From: Prevotellaceae bacterium
GTDB taxonomy: Bacteria; Bacteroidota; Bacteroidia; Bacteroidales; Bacteroidaceae
Length of the DNA: 5,656 nucleotides
Assembly: GCA_021204715.1 (NCBI GenBank)
Contig: JAJPYW010000182.1
Span: 1 to 5,656 of the forward strand
Direction of reading: 5' to 3'
How positions within the stretch are numbered: the stretch's first letter is position 1; every line of letters begins with the position of its first letter. A program made the position numbers and the translations under genes. Below the pieces are notes generated by a model. That model was given only the letters and a program-made list of their open reading frames with translations. It did not search any database and was not told the DNA's origin. Shown piece after piece: positions 1 through 5,203 of the stretch.

Positions 1-89
1 CCGTCTGCCTGTTTTGCCAACTTTCCCGTCTCGAGCGTGATGGTCCTTCCATCGGGCAGCTCGATTGTCTTAACAATTGGGTGAATCAT
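1..89 (-). CDS. pnp: Polyribonucleotide nucleotidyltransferase (PNPase), N-terminal fragment
   Basis: Only the first 29 codons are inside the window; the gene reads leftwards off the edge. The minus strand starts ATG at 89 and reads [20 protein letters not shown] followed by TGKLAKQAD. This is the characteristic N-terminus of Bacteroidota PNPase, the first strand of RNase PH domain 1. PNPase is the cytoplasmic phosphorolytic 3'-5' exoribonuclease that degrades mRNA; the family has two RNase PH domains followed by KH and S1 RNA-binding domains, none visible here. There is no Shine-Dalgarno; the leader is A-rich on the coding strand, as usual in this phylum. A TATCTTTG -7 box lies about 40 bases upstream. 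The gene is divergent from the lipoprotein at 191. The identification rests on a short but distinctive stretch. Confidence 0.92.
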   Translation of the reverse strand, partial: MIHPIVKTIELPDGRTITLETGKLAKQAD

Positions 90-126
90 AAATAACTTAA
101 TTTCTTTTTTTCTTTCAAAATTCGGG

Positions 127-134
127 CAAAGATA
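127..134 (-). promoter_or_regulatory. Bacteroidota -7 promoter element (TATCTTTG) for pnp
   Basis: The minus strand reads TATCTTTG, a perfect match to TAnnTTTG and followed by C as is common. It lies 37 bases before the pnp ATG. A TTTG reads at 153-150 on the minus strand, but its 15-base gap is shorter than the roughly 20 usually seen, so the -33 element is uncertain. The box lies only 23 bases from the oppositely oriented -7 box at 158-165, so the two promoters must overlap. Confidence 0.6.
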
Positions 135-157
135 CACAATTTTCACATCCAAAGAAC

Positions 158-165
158 TATATTTG
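158..165 (+). promoter_or_regulatory. Bacteroidota -7 promoter element (TATATTTG) for the lipoprotein gene
   Basis: TATATTTG followed by CG matches TAnnTTTG exactly and sits 25 bases before the ATG at 191, implying a leader of about 20 bases. No convincing TTG/TTTG is found at the -33 distance. It is divergent from, and overlaps, the pnp promoter. Confidence 0.6.
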
Positions 166-190
166 CGCAATCTTTTAAGAAAAAACAAAT

Positions 191-1342
191 ATGAAACAGA
201 TTCTATATGTGGTGTGTGCCGCCTTGGTTTTCAGTGCTTGCCGGCAAGCCGAGCGCTTCCAAGTGGAAGGTACCGTGAGCGGCGCCGCGGGCCAAACGCT
301 CTATTTGGAAGCATCCGCCTTGGAAGGCATCCTGCCCCTTGATTCGGTCAAGTTGAAAGCCGCCGGCACCTTCCGCTTCAAGCAGCCCCGTCCCGCCTCG
401 CCCGAGTTCTACCGCCTGCGCCTTGACGACAAGGTAATCAACTTCTCGGTCGACTCCACAGAGACCGTCACCCTGCAAGCCACCTCGGACGACTTCGCCA
501 CGGCCTACACCGTCGGCGGCTCTCCCCAGAGCGAGAAGATAAAAGAACTCACCTTGAAGCAGCTGCGCTTGCAAAGAGAAGTGAACGCCCTCATGGCCCA
601 AGTACAATCCCGCCAAATGGGGTTCGACCAGTATCAAGACACCTTTGCCGTGATAGTTGACAAGTACAAGCGCGACGTCATGATGAACTACATTTACGCC
701 GCCCCCGGCACCACGTCGGCCTACTTCGCCCTGTTCCAAAGGCTCAACGACTACTTGATATTCGACCCCCTGAACAGCAAAGACGACATCAAGTGCTTCG
801 CGGCCGTGGCCACCAGCCTGAACAACGCCTACCCCCATGCCGACCGTTCCAAGAACCTCTACAACATCGTCATCAAGGGCATGAAAAACACCCGTGAGGC
901 CCGGCAGAACGAGTTGCAGATACCCGCCGAAGCCGTCAGTGAAACCGGCATCATCGACATCTCCCTTGCCGACATGCGCGGCGTGGCCCGCAAGCTCACC
1001 GACCTCAAAGGCCGTGCCGTGTTGCTCGACTTCACCATCTATCAAAGCGACTTCTCGGCCACGCACAACTACCTGTTGCGCGACCTCTACGACAAGTACG
1101 CCCCCCAAGGTTTGGAAATCTACCAAGTATCCTTGGACGCCGACGAGCACTACTGGAAGACCGTGGCCGACAACCTGCCTTGGATTTGCGTGCGCGACGC
1201 CGCCGGCATCTACTCCTCCACCGTCTCCCTTTACAATGTCGACGCTGTTCCGGCCATCTTCTTGATAGACAAGAACAACGAGCTCAAAGCCCGTGCCGGC
1301 GCCGATACCGACATCGAGGCGGCTATCAAGGCCTTGTTGTAA
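191..1342 (+). CDS. DUF4369 lipoprotein with a thioredoxin-like domain lacking CxxC
   Basis: 383 residues. The N-terminus is a lipoprotein signal: hydrophobic residues 4-16, then FSAC with Cys17 as the predicted lipidated residue. No acidic cluster follows the Cys, so I infer the periplasmic side of a membrane rather than surface display. Residues about 23-105 look like the beta-rich DUF4369 domain often found before thioredoxin/AhpC-TSA folds in Bacteroidota. Residues 110-235 are a charged, probably helical linker. Residues about 255-383 look like a TlpA/thioredoxin fold: [11 protein letters not shown] strand, helix, then [11 protein letters not shown] with the cis-proline at P354. Where the family has WCxxC, this protein reads TIYQSDFSA (282-290) with no cysteine; the only Cys residues are 9, 17, 202 and 333. 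Ordinary thiol-disulfide catalysis is therefore unlikely. The start follows an A-rich leader without a Shine-Dalgarno. Domain assignment is confident; function is unknown. Confidence 0.9.
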   Translation: MKQILYVVCAALVFSACRQAERFQVEGTVSGAAGQTLYLEASALEGILPLDSVKLKAAGTFRFKQPRPASPEFYRLRLDDKVINFSVDSTETVTLQATSDDFATAYTVGGSPQSEKIKELTLKQLRLQREVNALMAQVQSRQMGFDQYQDTFAVIVDKYKRDVMMNYIYAAPGTTSAYFALFQRLNDYLIFDPLNSKDDIKCFAAVATSLNNAYPHADRSKNLYNIVIKGMKNTREARQNELQIPAEAVSETGIIDISLADMRGVARKLTDLKGRAVLLDFTIYQSDFSATHNYLLRDLYDKYAPQGLEIYQVSLDADEHYWKTVADNLPWICVRDAAGIYSSTVSLYNVDAVPAIFLIDKNNELKARAGADTDIEAAIKALL

Positions 1343-1402
1343 TTTTCGTTTAGATATGTTGCAAAACAGCGTTTTTTTCTTGTCCCGTTTCAGTTAAAAG
1401 CC

Positions 1403-1410
1403 TACCTTTG
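1403..1410 (+). promoter_or_regulatory. Bacteroidota promoter (-7 TACCTTTG) for greA
   Basis: TACCTTTG followed by CAACG matches TAnnTTTG. A TTG at 1380-1382 lies 20 bases upstream, at the normal -33 distance, making this one of the better-supported promoters in the window. The implied start near 1416 gives greA a 5' leader of roughly 90 bases, containing the palindrome at 1444-1455. Confidence 0.65.
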
Positions 1411-1443
1411 CAACGAAATAACACAAAAGAGGGTTCCATCATG

Positions 1444-1455
1444 CCAACATGTTGG
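1444..1455. repeat. Perfect 12-bp palindrome in the greA leader
   Basis: CCAACATGTTGG is its own reverse complement. It lies between the predicted transcription start and the ribosome binding site of greA. With no loop it is a poor RNA hairpin, though it could pair with a small loop. As DNA it has the form of a site for a dimeric regulator. A chance palindrome is possible. Confidence 0.5.
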
Positions 1456-1490
1456 AATTCTTTTTTATTATAATCACCGTATATAAAATT

Positions 1491-1496
1491 AGGAGG
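1491..1496 (+). promoter_or_regulatory. Strong Shine-Dalgarno (AGGAGG) of greA
   Basis: AGGAGG lies 10 bases before the ATG at 1507 and fixes that start. It stands out because the other left-hand genes here have no recognisable Shine-Dalgarno. It suggests high translation initiation of GreA, or an initiation region meant to be masked or exposed. Confidence 0.75.
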
Positions 1497-1506
1497 AACA
1501 GGAACT

Positions 1507-1971
1507 ATGGCATACATGTCTCAAGAGGGCTACAACAAGTTGGTGGCCGAACTCAAGAAGCTCGAAGCGGTGGAACGCCCCAAAATTGTGGCTGCGATAG
1601 CCGAGGCGCGCGACAAGGGCGACTTGTCGGAAAACGCCGAGTACGATGCCGCCAAAGAAGCGCAAGGCATGCTTGAGATGAAAATAAGCAAGCTCAAGGC
1701 CGTCATTGCCGACGCCAAGATCATCGACGAGTCCAAGCTCAAGACCGACACCGTGCAGATACTCAACAAAGTAGAGCTCAAGAACGTGAAGAACGGCATG
1801 AAGATGACCTACACCATCGTCTCCGAGAGCGAGGCCAACTTGAAAGCAGGCAAAATCTCCGTCAACACCCCCATTGCCAAAGGACTGTTGGGCAAGAAAG
1901 TGGGCGAAGTGGCCGAAATCAAAGTACCCCAAGGCACCATCAGCTTGGAGATAGTAAACATATCGTTCTAA
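1507..1971 (+). CDS. greA: Transcription elongation factor GreA
   Basis: 154 residues, near the usual length of about 155-160. GreA enters the RNA polymerase secondary channel and stimulates cleavage of the nascent RNA in backtracked complexes, restarting elongation. Residues about 1-75 form the antiparallel coiled coil. Its tip reads ARDKGDLSENAEYDAAKEAQ, with acidic D39 and E42 matching E. coli D41 and E44, which act at the polymerase active site. Residues about 80-154 are the FKBP-like globular domain, with the conserved ISVNTPIAKGLLGKKVGE (117-134). The start is set by AGGAGG 10 bases upstream. The gene has its own promoter at 1403-1410. HIT follows after 214 bases filled with degenerate repeats, so cotranscription is uncertain. 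No anomalies were seen. Confidence 0.98.
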   Translation: MAYMSQEGYNKLVAELKKLEAVERPKIVAAIAEARDKGDLSENAEYDAAKEAQGMLEMKISKLKAVIADAKIIDESKLKTDTVQILNKVELKNVKNGMKMTYTIVSESEANLKAGKISVNTPIAKGLLGKKVGEVAEIKVPQGTISLEIVNISF

Positions 1972-2137
1972 CCCGGCACCTTCCCGAAAAGCCCCTACAC
2001 TTTTTATGGAAGACGGTAAACACATAACCCGTTGCCTTTCAGGAAAGCCCGGTACGGTACCTTTTATATTTTAAGATAATAAACAAATAATCCCGTTACT
2101 TTTTTTAGAAAGCGGTACCTATTTAATAAAAGTATCA
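1972..2137. repeat. Degenerate tandem repeat, about three units, between greA and the HIT gene
   Basis: Three stretches beginning at 1972, 2028 and 2092 share a layout: CCCG, a pyrimidine run, GAAAAGC or GAAAGC, a TAC..(T/A)TTTTAT-like segment, then TAAACA(C/A)ATAA closing units 1 and 2. Units 2 and 3 also share GGTACC (2055-2060 and 2113-2118). Unit lengths are about 56, 64 and 46, so the copies have diverged with indels. No ORF is supported here and no clean greA terminator is visible. The repeat was spotted by eye and the alignment is loose. Confidence 0.45.
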
Positions 2138-2143
2138 CCCCTA

Positions 2144-2152
2144 TAAGTTTTG
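2144..2152 (+). promoter_or_regulatory. Possible variant -7 promoter element for the HIT gene
   Basis: TAAGTTTTG resembles TAnnTTTG with one extra base between TA and TTTG. It lies 33 bases before the ATG at 2186, a suitable distance. No -33 element is clear. Tentative. Confidence 0.25.
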
Positions 2153-2173
2153 GGCCAATTCCATTTAAACGAC

Positions 2174-2201
2174 AACCCTATTCACATGGCAACCCTATTC
2201 A
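2174..2201 (+). repeat. 11-bp direct repeat bracketing the HIT start codon
   Basis: AACCCTATTCA occurs perfectly at 2174-2184 and again at 2191-2201, separated by CATGGC, which contains the start codon. The 17-base period is not a multiple of three, so it is not a protein repeat. It may be a small tandem duplication or a control element at the initiation site. Confidence 0.6.
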
Positions 2202-2578
2202 GCAAAATCATCGCCGGCGACATTCCCTGCTACAAAGTGGCCGAGAACGACCGCTTCTTCGCCTTCCTCGACATCAACCCCTTGGTAAAAGGGCACACCT
2301 TGGTCGTGCCCAAGCGCGAAGTAGACTACATCTTCGACCTCACCGACGAGGAAACCGCCGGCATGCACCTCTTCGCCAAGCAAGTGGCCGCGGCCATCAA
2401 GCGAGCCTTCCCCTGCAAGAAAGTGGGCATGGCCGTCTTGGGCCTCGAAGTGCCCCACGCCCACATCCACCTCATCCCCATGCAGAGCGAGCGCGACATG
2501 CTCTTCTCCAACCCCAAGCTCCGCCTCACCCAAGAAGAGTTCCAAGCTGTGGCGGCGGCTATCAGGGAGGCGATGTAA
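2186..2578 (+). CDS. HIT-family (Hint-type) nucleotide hydrolase/transferase
   Basis: 130 residues, typical for this family. The histidine triad is at residues 91-95 (HAHIH) in GLEVPHAHIHLIP; by homology to HINT1, the middle H93 is the catalytic nucleophile. The N-terminal signature runs LFSKIIAGDIPCYKVAEN, then FLDINPLVKGHTLVVPK (27-43), the usual Hint core. Such proteins act in the cytoplasm on nucleoside phosphoramidates or dinucleotide-type substrates; the physiological substrate here cannot be told. I chose the ATG at 2186 because the protein then begins MATLFSKIIAGDIP, as in relatives. The frame stays open upstream to a TTG at 2150, but those 12 residues look like leader. There is no Shine-Dalgarno. 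The gene ends just before two hairpins, the second a strong terminator. Confidence 0.95.
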   Translation: MATLFSKIIAGDIPCYKVAENDRFFAFLDINPLVKGHTLVVPKREVDYIFDLTDEETAGMHLFAKQVAAAIKRAFPCKKVGMAVLGLEVPHAHIHLIPMQSERDMLFSNPKLRLTQEEFQAVAAAIREAM

Positions 2579-2592
2579 CACATGTCATCCGC

Positions 2593-2612
2593 ATGGCAGG
2601 GTATCCTGCCAT
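2593..2612 (+). repeat. Hairpin immediately downstream of the HIT gene
   Basis: Perfect 8-bp inverted repeat ATGGCAGG / CCTGCCAT around GTAT, starting 15 bases after the stop codon. No T-run follows, so it is not itself a classical terminator. It could protect the 3' end of the mRNA or assist the terminator 24 bases further on. Confidence 0.6.
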
Positions 2613-2635
2613 TCCGCATATAGCAAGAATAAAGG

Positions 2636-2661
2636 GGTGTGTCTTTCGACACACCTTTTTT
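2636..2661 (+). terminator. Rho-independent terminator of the HIT gene
   Basis: A perfect 8-bp stem GGTGTGTC / GACACACC with a TTTC loop is followed directly by six T residues. AAAGG before the stem can extend pairing into the T-run. It closes the greA-HIT block and insulates the repeat array and ATPase that follow. Confidence 0.92.
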
Positions 2662-2689
2662 CTATACAAAAACGACACGCCATCGCTCT

Positions 2690-2805
2690 TATCCTCGAAA
2701 AAGTGTATGCTTTGGCTGAAAGTATCCTCGAAAAAGTGTATGTTTCTATATACTTATCCTCGAAAAAGTGTACGATTAGGCTGAAACTATCCTCGAAAAA
2801 GTGTA
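2690..2805 (+). repeat. Array of four perfect 18-bp direct repeats upstream of the ATPase gene
   Basis: TATCCTCGAAAAAGTGTA occurs identically at 2690-2707, 2723-2740, 2755-2772 and 2788-2805, with start-to-start distances of 33, 32 and 33. The intervening segments are 15, 14 and 15 bases. The first and third share GGCTGAAA; the second is unrelated, hinting at an older 65-bp duplication. The period is close to three helical turns, so all copies face about the same side of DNA. The last copy runs into the -7 box of the ATPase promoter. The array lies wholly between the HIT terminator and the ATPase start. It is not coding: the 32-base step breaks any reading frame. It is unlike CRISPR because units and spacers are too short. 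An operator with several sites, or a cis element that travels with this ATPase family, are both possible. Confidence 0.9.
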
Positions 2806-2811
2806 CATTTG
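2804..2811 (+). promoter_or_regulatory. Bacteroidota -7 promoter element (TACATTTG) overlapping repeat 4
   Basis: TACATTTG followed by C is an exact TAnnTTTG match 34 bases before the ATPase ATG. Its TA is the last two bases of repeat 4, so the array occupies the -33 region and beyond. No TTG is seen at the -33 position, which may mean dependence on an activator bound to the repeats. Confidence 0.65.
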
Positions 2812-2845
2812 CATCGAATACCTGACTATACAACCCTAAAGCGAG

Positions 2846-4147
2846 ATGAATATGGAACGTAAAATCATCACTAAATTAAGAGCATGGAAAAATGCCCCCG
2901 ACCGCAAGCCATTGGTATTGCTTGGCGCCCGGCAAGTGGGCAAGACATGGATAATGAAGCATTTCGGCGCGTTGGAGTTCCAAAGCGTGGCCTACGTCAA
3001 CTGTGATGAAGAACCCATGGCAAAGGAACTGTTCGAGTCCGACTACAATATTCCAAGAATCTTGCTCACCCTTCAAGCCATTACGGGCACAAAAATCGAG
3101 GCCGGCAAGACATTGATCATTTTAGATGAACTACAAGAAGTAAAGCGAGGGCTGCACAGCTTGAAATATTTTTGCGAGAACGCGCCCCAATACCATGTCA
3201 TTGCCGCCGGTTCCATGCTTGGCATTACCCTTGGCGGCGGCGAGTCATTTCCCGTCGGCAAAGTCAATATGCTTCGTTTGTATCCCATGGATTTCGAGGA
3301 ATTTCTCATGGCAACCGGTGAATCCACCCTGTGCGATGTGTTCCACCAGCCCGATTGGGGCGTGTTGAACATCCTTGCGCCCAAATACATTGAACTGCTT
3401 CGCCAATACTATTATGTGGGCGGCATGCCCGAAGTCGCGGCCCATTATGTAGCACATCACGATTTACAAGAAGTAAGAGCCAAGCAAGCGGAAATACTCG
3501 ATGCCTACAGGCGCGACATCTCCAAACACACAACCGCCACCGAAAGCATGCGCATAGGGCAAGTATTACAATCATTGCCCTCGCAATTAGCCAAAGAGAA
3601 CAAAAAGTTCCTATACAATGTACTCAAGCCCGGAGCCAGAGCCACACAGTATGAACTGGCCATTCAATGGCTTGTAGACGCGGGAATCGTACATAAAGTC
3701 TGCCGGGTGAAAGAACTGCGGATGCCCGTGAAGTTTTACGAAGACATAGGAGCCTTCAAGCTCTTCTTGCTCGATTGCGGCCTGTTGGCCTGTATGACCG
3801 AAACCCCACCCGCCCAAATGCTCGCCGGCGACAACATCTTCAAAGAGTTCAAAGGCGCCTTTACCGAACAATTCGTGCTCCAGCAGTTGGTGGCCAAAGA
3901 CATGACCGCCTATTATTGGAGCAGCGACAACACCCCGGCCGAAATAGACTTCGTGGTGCAAACCCACCGCGTCATCCCCATTGAAGTGAAAGCGGAAAAG
4001 AACGTCCGTTCCCGTTCAATGGCCGAATACATCAAGAGCCACCCCGGGTACAACCTCAAAGGCCTGCGCATATCCATGCTCGATTATATAGACCAAGGCT
4101 GGATGGAGAATATCCCTTTGTTTGGATTGTCGAAGTACTTTGACTGA
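2846..4147 (+). CDS. AAA ATPase with DUF4143 / PD-(D/E)xK-like C-terminus
   Basis: 433 residues. The N-terminal AAA_14-type ATPase has Walker A GARQVGKT (27-34), Walker B TLIILDELQEV (89-99) with D94 and E95, and a sensor-like HVIAAGSMLG (117-126). Residues about 175-380 are the DUF4143 region, starting near YIELLRQYYYVGGMPEVA (181-198). At its end I see the order of a PD-(D/E)xK fold: GAFTE with E341, AEIDFVV with D368, and IEVKAE with E380 and K382. All expected acidic and lysine residues are present, so a metal-dependent nuclease-like site may be intact. No signal peptide or membrane segment is evident, so it is probably cytoplasmic. The family is widespread and often multicopy in Bacteroidota and archaea, with no settled role. 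Start at ATG 2846; the in-frame ATG at 2852 is an alternative. The Shine-Dalgarno is weak. It is preceded by the four-repeat promoter array. No terminator was seen in 4148-4254. Confidence 0.93.
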   Translation: MNMERKIITKLRAWKNAPDRKPLVLLGARQVGKTWIMKHFGALEFQSVAYVNCDEEPMAKELFESDYNIPRILLTLQAITGTKIEAGKTLIILDELQEVKRGLHSLKYFCENAPQYHVIAAGSMLGITLGGGESFPVGKVNMLRLYPMDFEEFLMATGESTLCDVFHQPDWGVLNILAPKYIELLRQYYYVGGMPEVAAHYVAHHDLQEVRAKQAEILDAYRRDISKHTTATESMRIGQVLQSLPSQLAKENKKFLYNVLKPGARATQYELAIQWLVDAGIVHKVCRVKELRMPVKFYEDIGAFKLFLLDCGLLACMTETPPAQMLAGDNIFKEFKGAFTEQFVLQQLVAKDMTAYYWSSDNTPAEIDFVVQTHRVIPIEVKAEKNVRSRSMAEYIKSHPGYNLKGLRISMLDYIDQGWMENIPLFGLSKYFD

Positions 4148-4254
4148 AGTAGAAAAGTAAAGATGTGTCACCGGGTGCATGTTAGTTTTACACCAGAACA
4201 GCCGAGCACGTTCTAAATGTAGGCTATGCAATTCTTTTAATGGATGTGCCATGC

Positions 4255-4909
4255 TTACCCTTCGGACAATCTACTCCTAATCCATTCTTCATCAACACAC
4301 ACACAACCTTTAACCCTCATCCGCAAGTCAGTCACGCAGGCCCTGCAATATTCGAAATACTGTTCCATCCCGGTATATACTTTCATGCTGTACTTCTCGC
4401 TATCAACAATGAATAAGATTGAGCCGTATTTATGATCTTTGTCGGGTTTCTCGATACCCCCGAAGGTCATACGAAACCCACACTCCGCCACGCCGGAAGT
4501 TTGACTCATCTCATACTTCATGCGCTCTACGGCAATGTCTTTTAAACCGTTTTCCAAAATCAAGATTTTTTTCTTTCAACTCTTCTATGCCAAATACATG
4601 GCGCATTGTATACTTAAGTTTAGAAAACGCCTTTAACTCATCATTATCCAAGGGAGCATAATCATAATCGTAGGGCTTGTCGAAATCCAAGAAAATAACA
4701 AACTTATGAGCCATGTCATGGTACAGCGTTTTCCATGGAACAAAGACTTTCACACCACAATGCTGACAAATCCACTCCCATAACTTATAATTAAAAACAC
4801 TCTCACGCAGTTCAGGATTCAAGTCCACATTAAGGGAATCCCATACCGTAACCTGCCCCTTCCCTTTACAACGAGGGCACGTTATTTCCTCGGTTCTATT
4901 CAGCGACAT
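4255..4909 (-). pseudogene. CpXC-domain zinc-ribbon protein, frameshifted at an A7 run
   Basis: Read on the minus strand from ATG 4909; a GTG at 4921 is an alternative start. The first frame gives CPRC (residues 11-14), VWDSLNVDLNPELRESVF, then ICQHC with C48 and C51, and LYHDMAHKFVIFL. These match the N-terminal CpXC family, whose two CxxC pairs probably bind zinc. This frame continues to GIEELKEKN and then reaches a stop at 4511. A second frame, ending at 4255, carries the family's continuation ILENGLKDIAVERMKYEMS. Removing one A from the seven-A run (T run at 4566-4572 on +) joins them as ELKEKILILENGLKD, giving about 217 residues, a plausible full length. It is a real mutation, a sequencing error, or slippage-dependent expression. 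The gene is visibly A/T-richer than the left-hand genes. The product's role is unknown to me. It converges on the ATPase gene. Confidence 0.8.
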
Positions 4910-4917
4910 ATCATCAT

Positions 4918-5031
4918 TCACTTAAAAGTTATTATTAGTGCCATATCTGTCCTGTTCCCATTCTTGACTTGTTGGTAGTTGCCTGACATTTCCGGCGCAA
5001 TCTCTCTAATAGCCTCTTTCCTTTTCGTCAT
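4918..5031 (-). CDS. Possible small ORF (37 codons) upstream of the CpXC gene
   Basis: Starts ATG at 5031 and reads MTKRKEAIREIAPEMSGNYQ, continuing with QVKNGNRTDMAL and ending at TGA 4918-4920. The TGA overlaps the alternative GTG start of the CpXC gene as GTGA, a pattern seen in translationally coupled genes. The beginning vaguely recalls small helix-turn-helix proteins, but I recognise no family and see no Shine-Dalgarno. It could equally be chance or a remnant. An overlapping 33-codon frame (5006-5107, minus) is less convincing. Confidence 0.3.
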   Translation of the reverse strand: MTKRKEAIREIAPEMSGNYQQVKNGNRTDMALIITFK

Positions 5032-5150
5032 TATTTAACCCTTGGCGTAAAAGCGGTTTTTTGCGCTGTTTTTTGGAGATGTTTTCTGTATTACTTCTCG
5101 TCTTCATTGCATGCTTCCCCGCTGCCAGTTGGCGTGACCAAGCAGGATTT
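5032..5150. other. Intergenic stretch between the amidase terminator and the small ORF
   Basis: No confident gene. It holds an imperfect 11-base direct repeat GC(G/T)GTTTTTTG at 5053-5063 and 5065-5075, and the start of a lysine-rich 33-codon minus-strand frame that I do not accept as a gene. No TAnnTTTG box was found on either strand for the CpXC gene; TAACTTTT close to its start is a weak candidate only. Confidence 0.4.
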
Positions 5151-5191
5151 CAAAACAGGCCGCATGTTGATTTTTCACGCGGCTTGTTTTG
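5151..5191 (-). terminator. Large hairpin terminator after the amidase gene
   Basis: 13-base arms at 5151-5163 (CAAAACAGGCCGC) and 5179-5191 (GCGGCTTGTTTTG) pair with one exception. Three further positions beyond the arms can extend the stem with one mismatch, leaving a 9-base loop. The stem begins 12 bases past the amidase stop. The A-run and T-run form the base of the stem, so it can work in either direction. The T-run is only four long, so efficiency is uncertain. Confidence 0.7.
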
Positions 5192-5203
5192 ACGCGCGCC
5201 ATT

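Noticed and set aside
203..1150. 315-codon minus-strand frame antisense to the lipoprotein gene
   Set aside because: Its glycine/valine-rich low-quality protein is the expected shadow of a GC-rich coding strand; no domain is recognisable.
1489..2025. 178-codon minus-strand frame antisense to greA
   Set aside because: GreA on the plus strand is unmistakable, and the antisense product shows no family signature.
2150..2185. N-terminal extension of the HIT protein from TTG 2150
   Set aside because: Family members start at the MATLFSKIIAGDIP equivalent, and the extension overlaps the presumed promoter and leader.
2690..2805. CRISPR array
   Set aside because: Repeats are 18 bases and spacers 14-15, two of the spacers are related, and no cas gene is present.
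2585..2833. Minus-strand (82 codons) and plus-strand short frames across the repeat array
   Set aside because: The 32-base step shifts the frame within the array, so the apparent peptide repeats differ between copies; the frame also runs through the terminator. Artefacts of repeated DNA.
4016..4252. 78-codon minus-strand frame running into the ATPase gene
   Set aside because: Mostly antisense to conserved ATPase sequence and without recognisable motifs.
5051..5075. Terminator-like AGCG...CGCT with T-runs
   Set aside because: Only a 4-bp stem with an 8-base T-rich loop, and no plus-strand gene lies close upstream.
5006..5107. 33-codon lysine-rich minus-strand ORF
   Set aside because: No Shine-Dalgarno, composition driven by A-runs, and it overlaps the better 37-codon frame.
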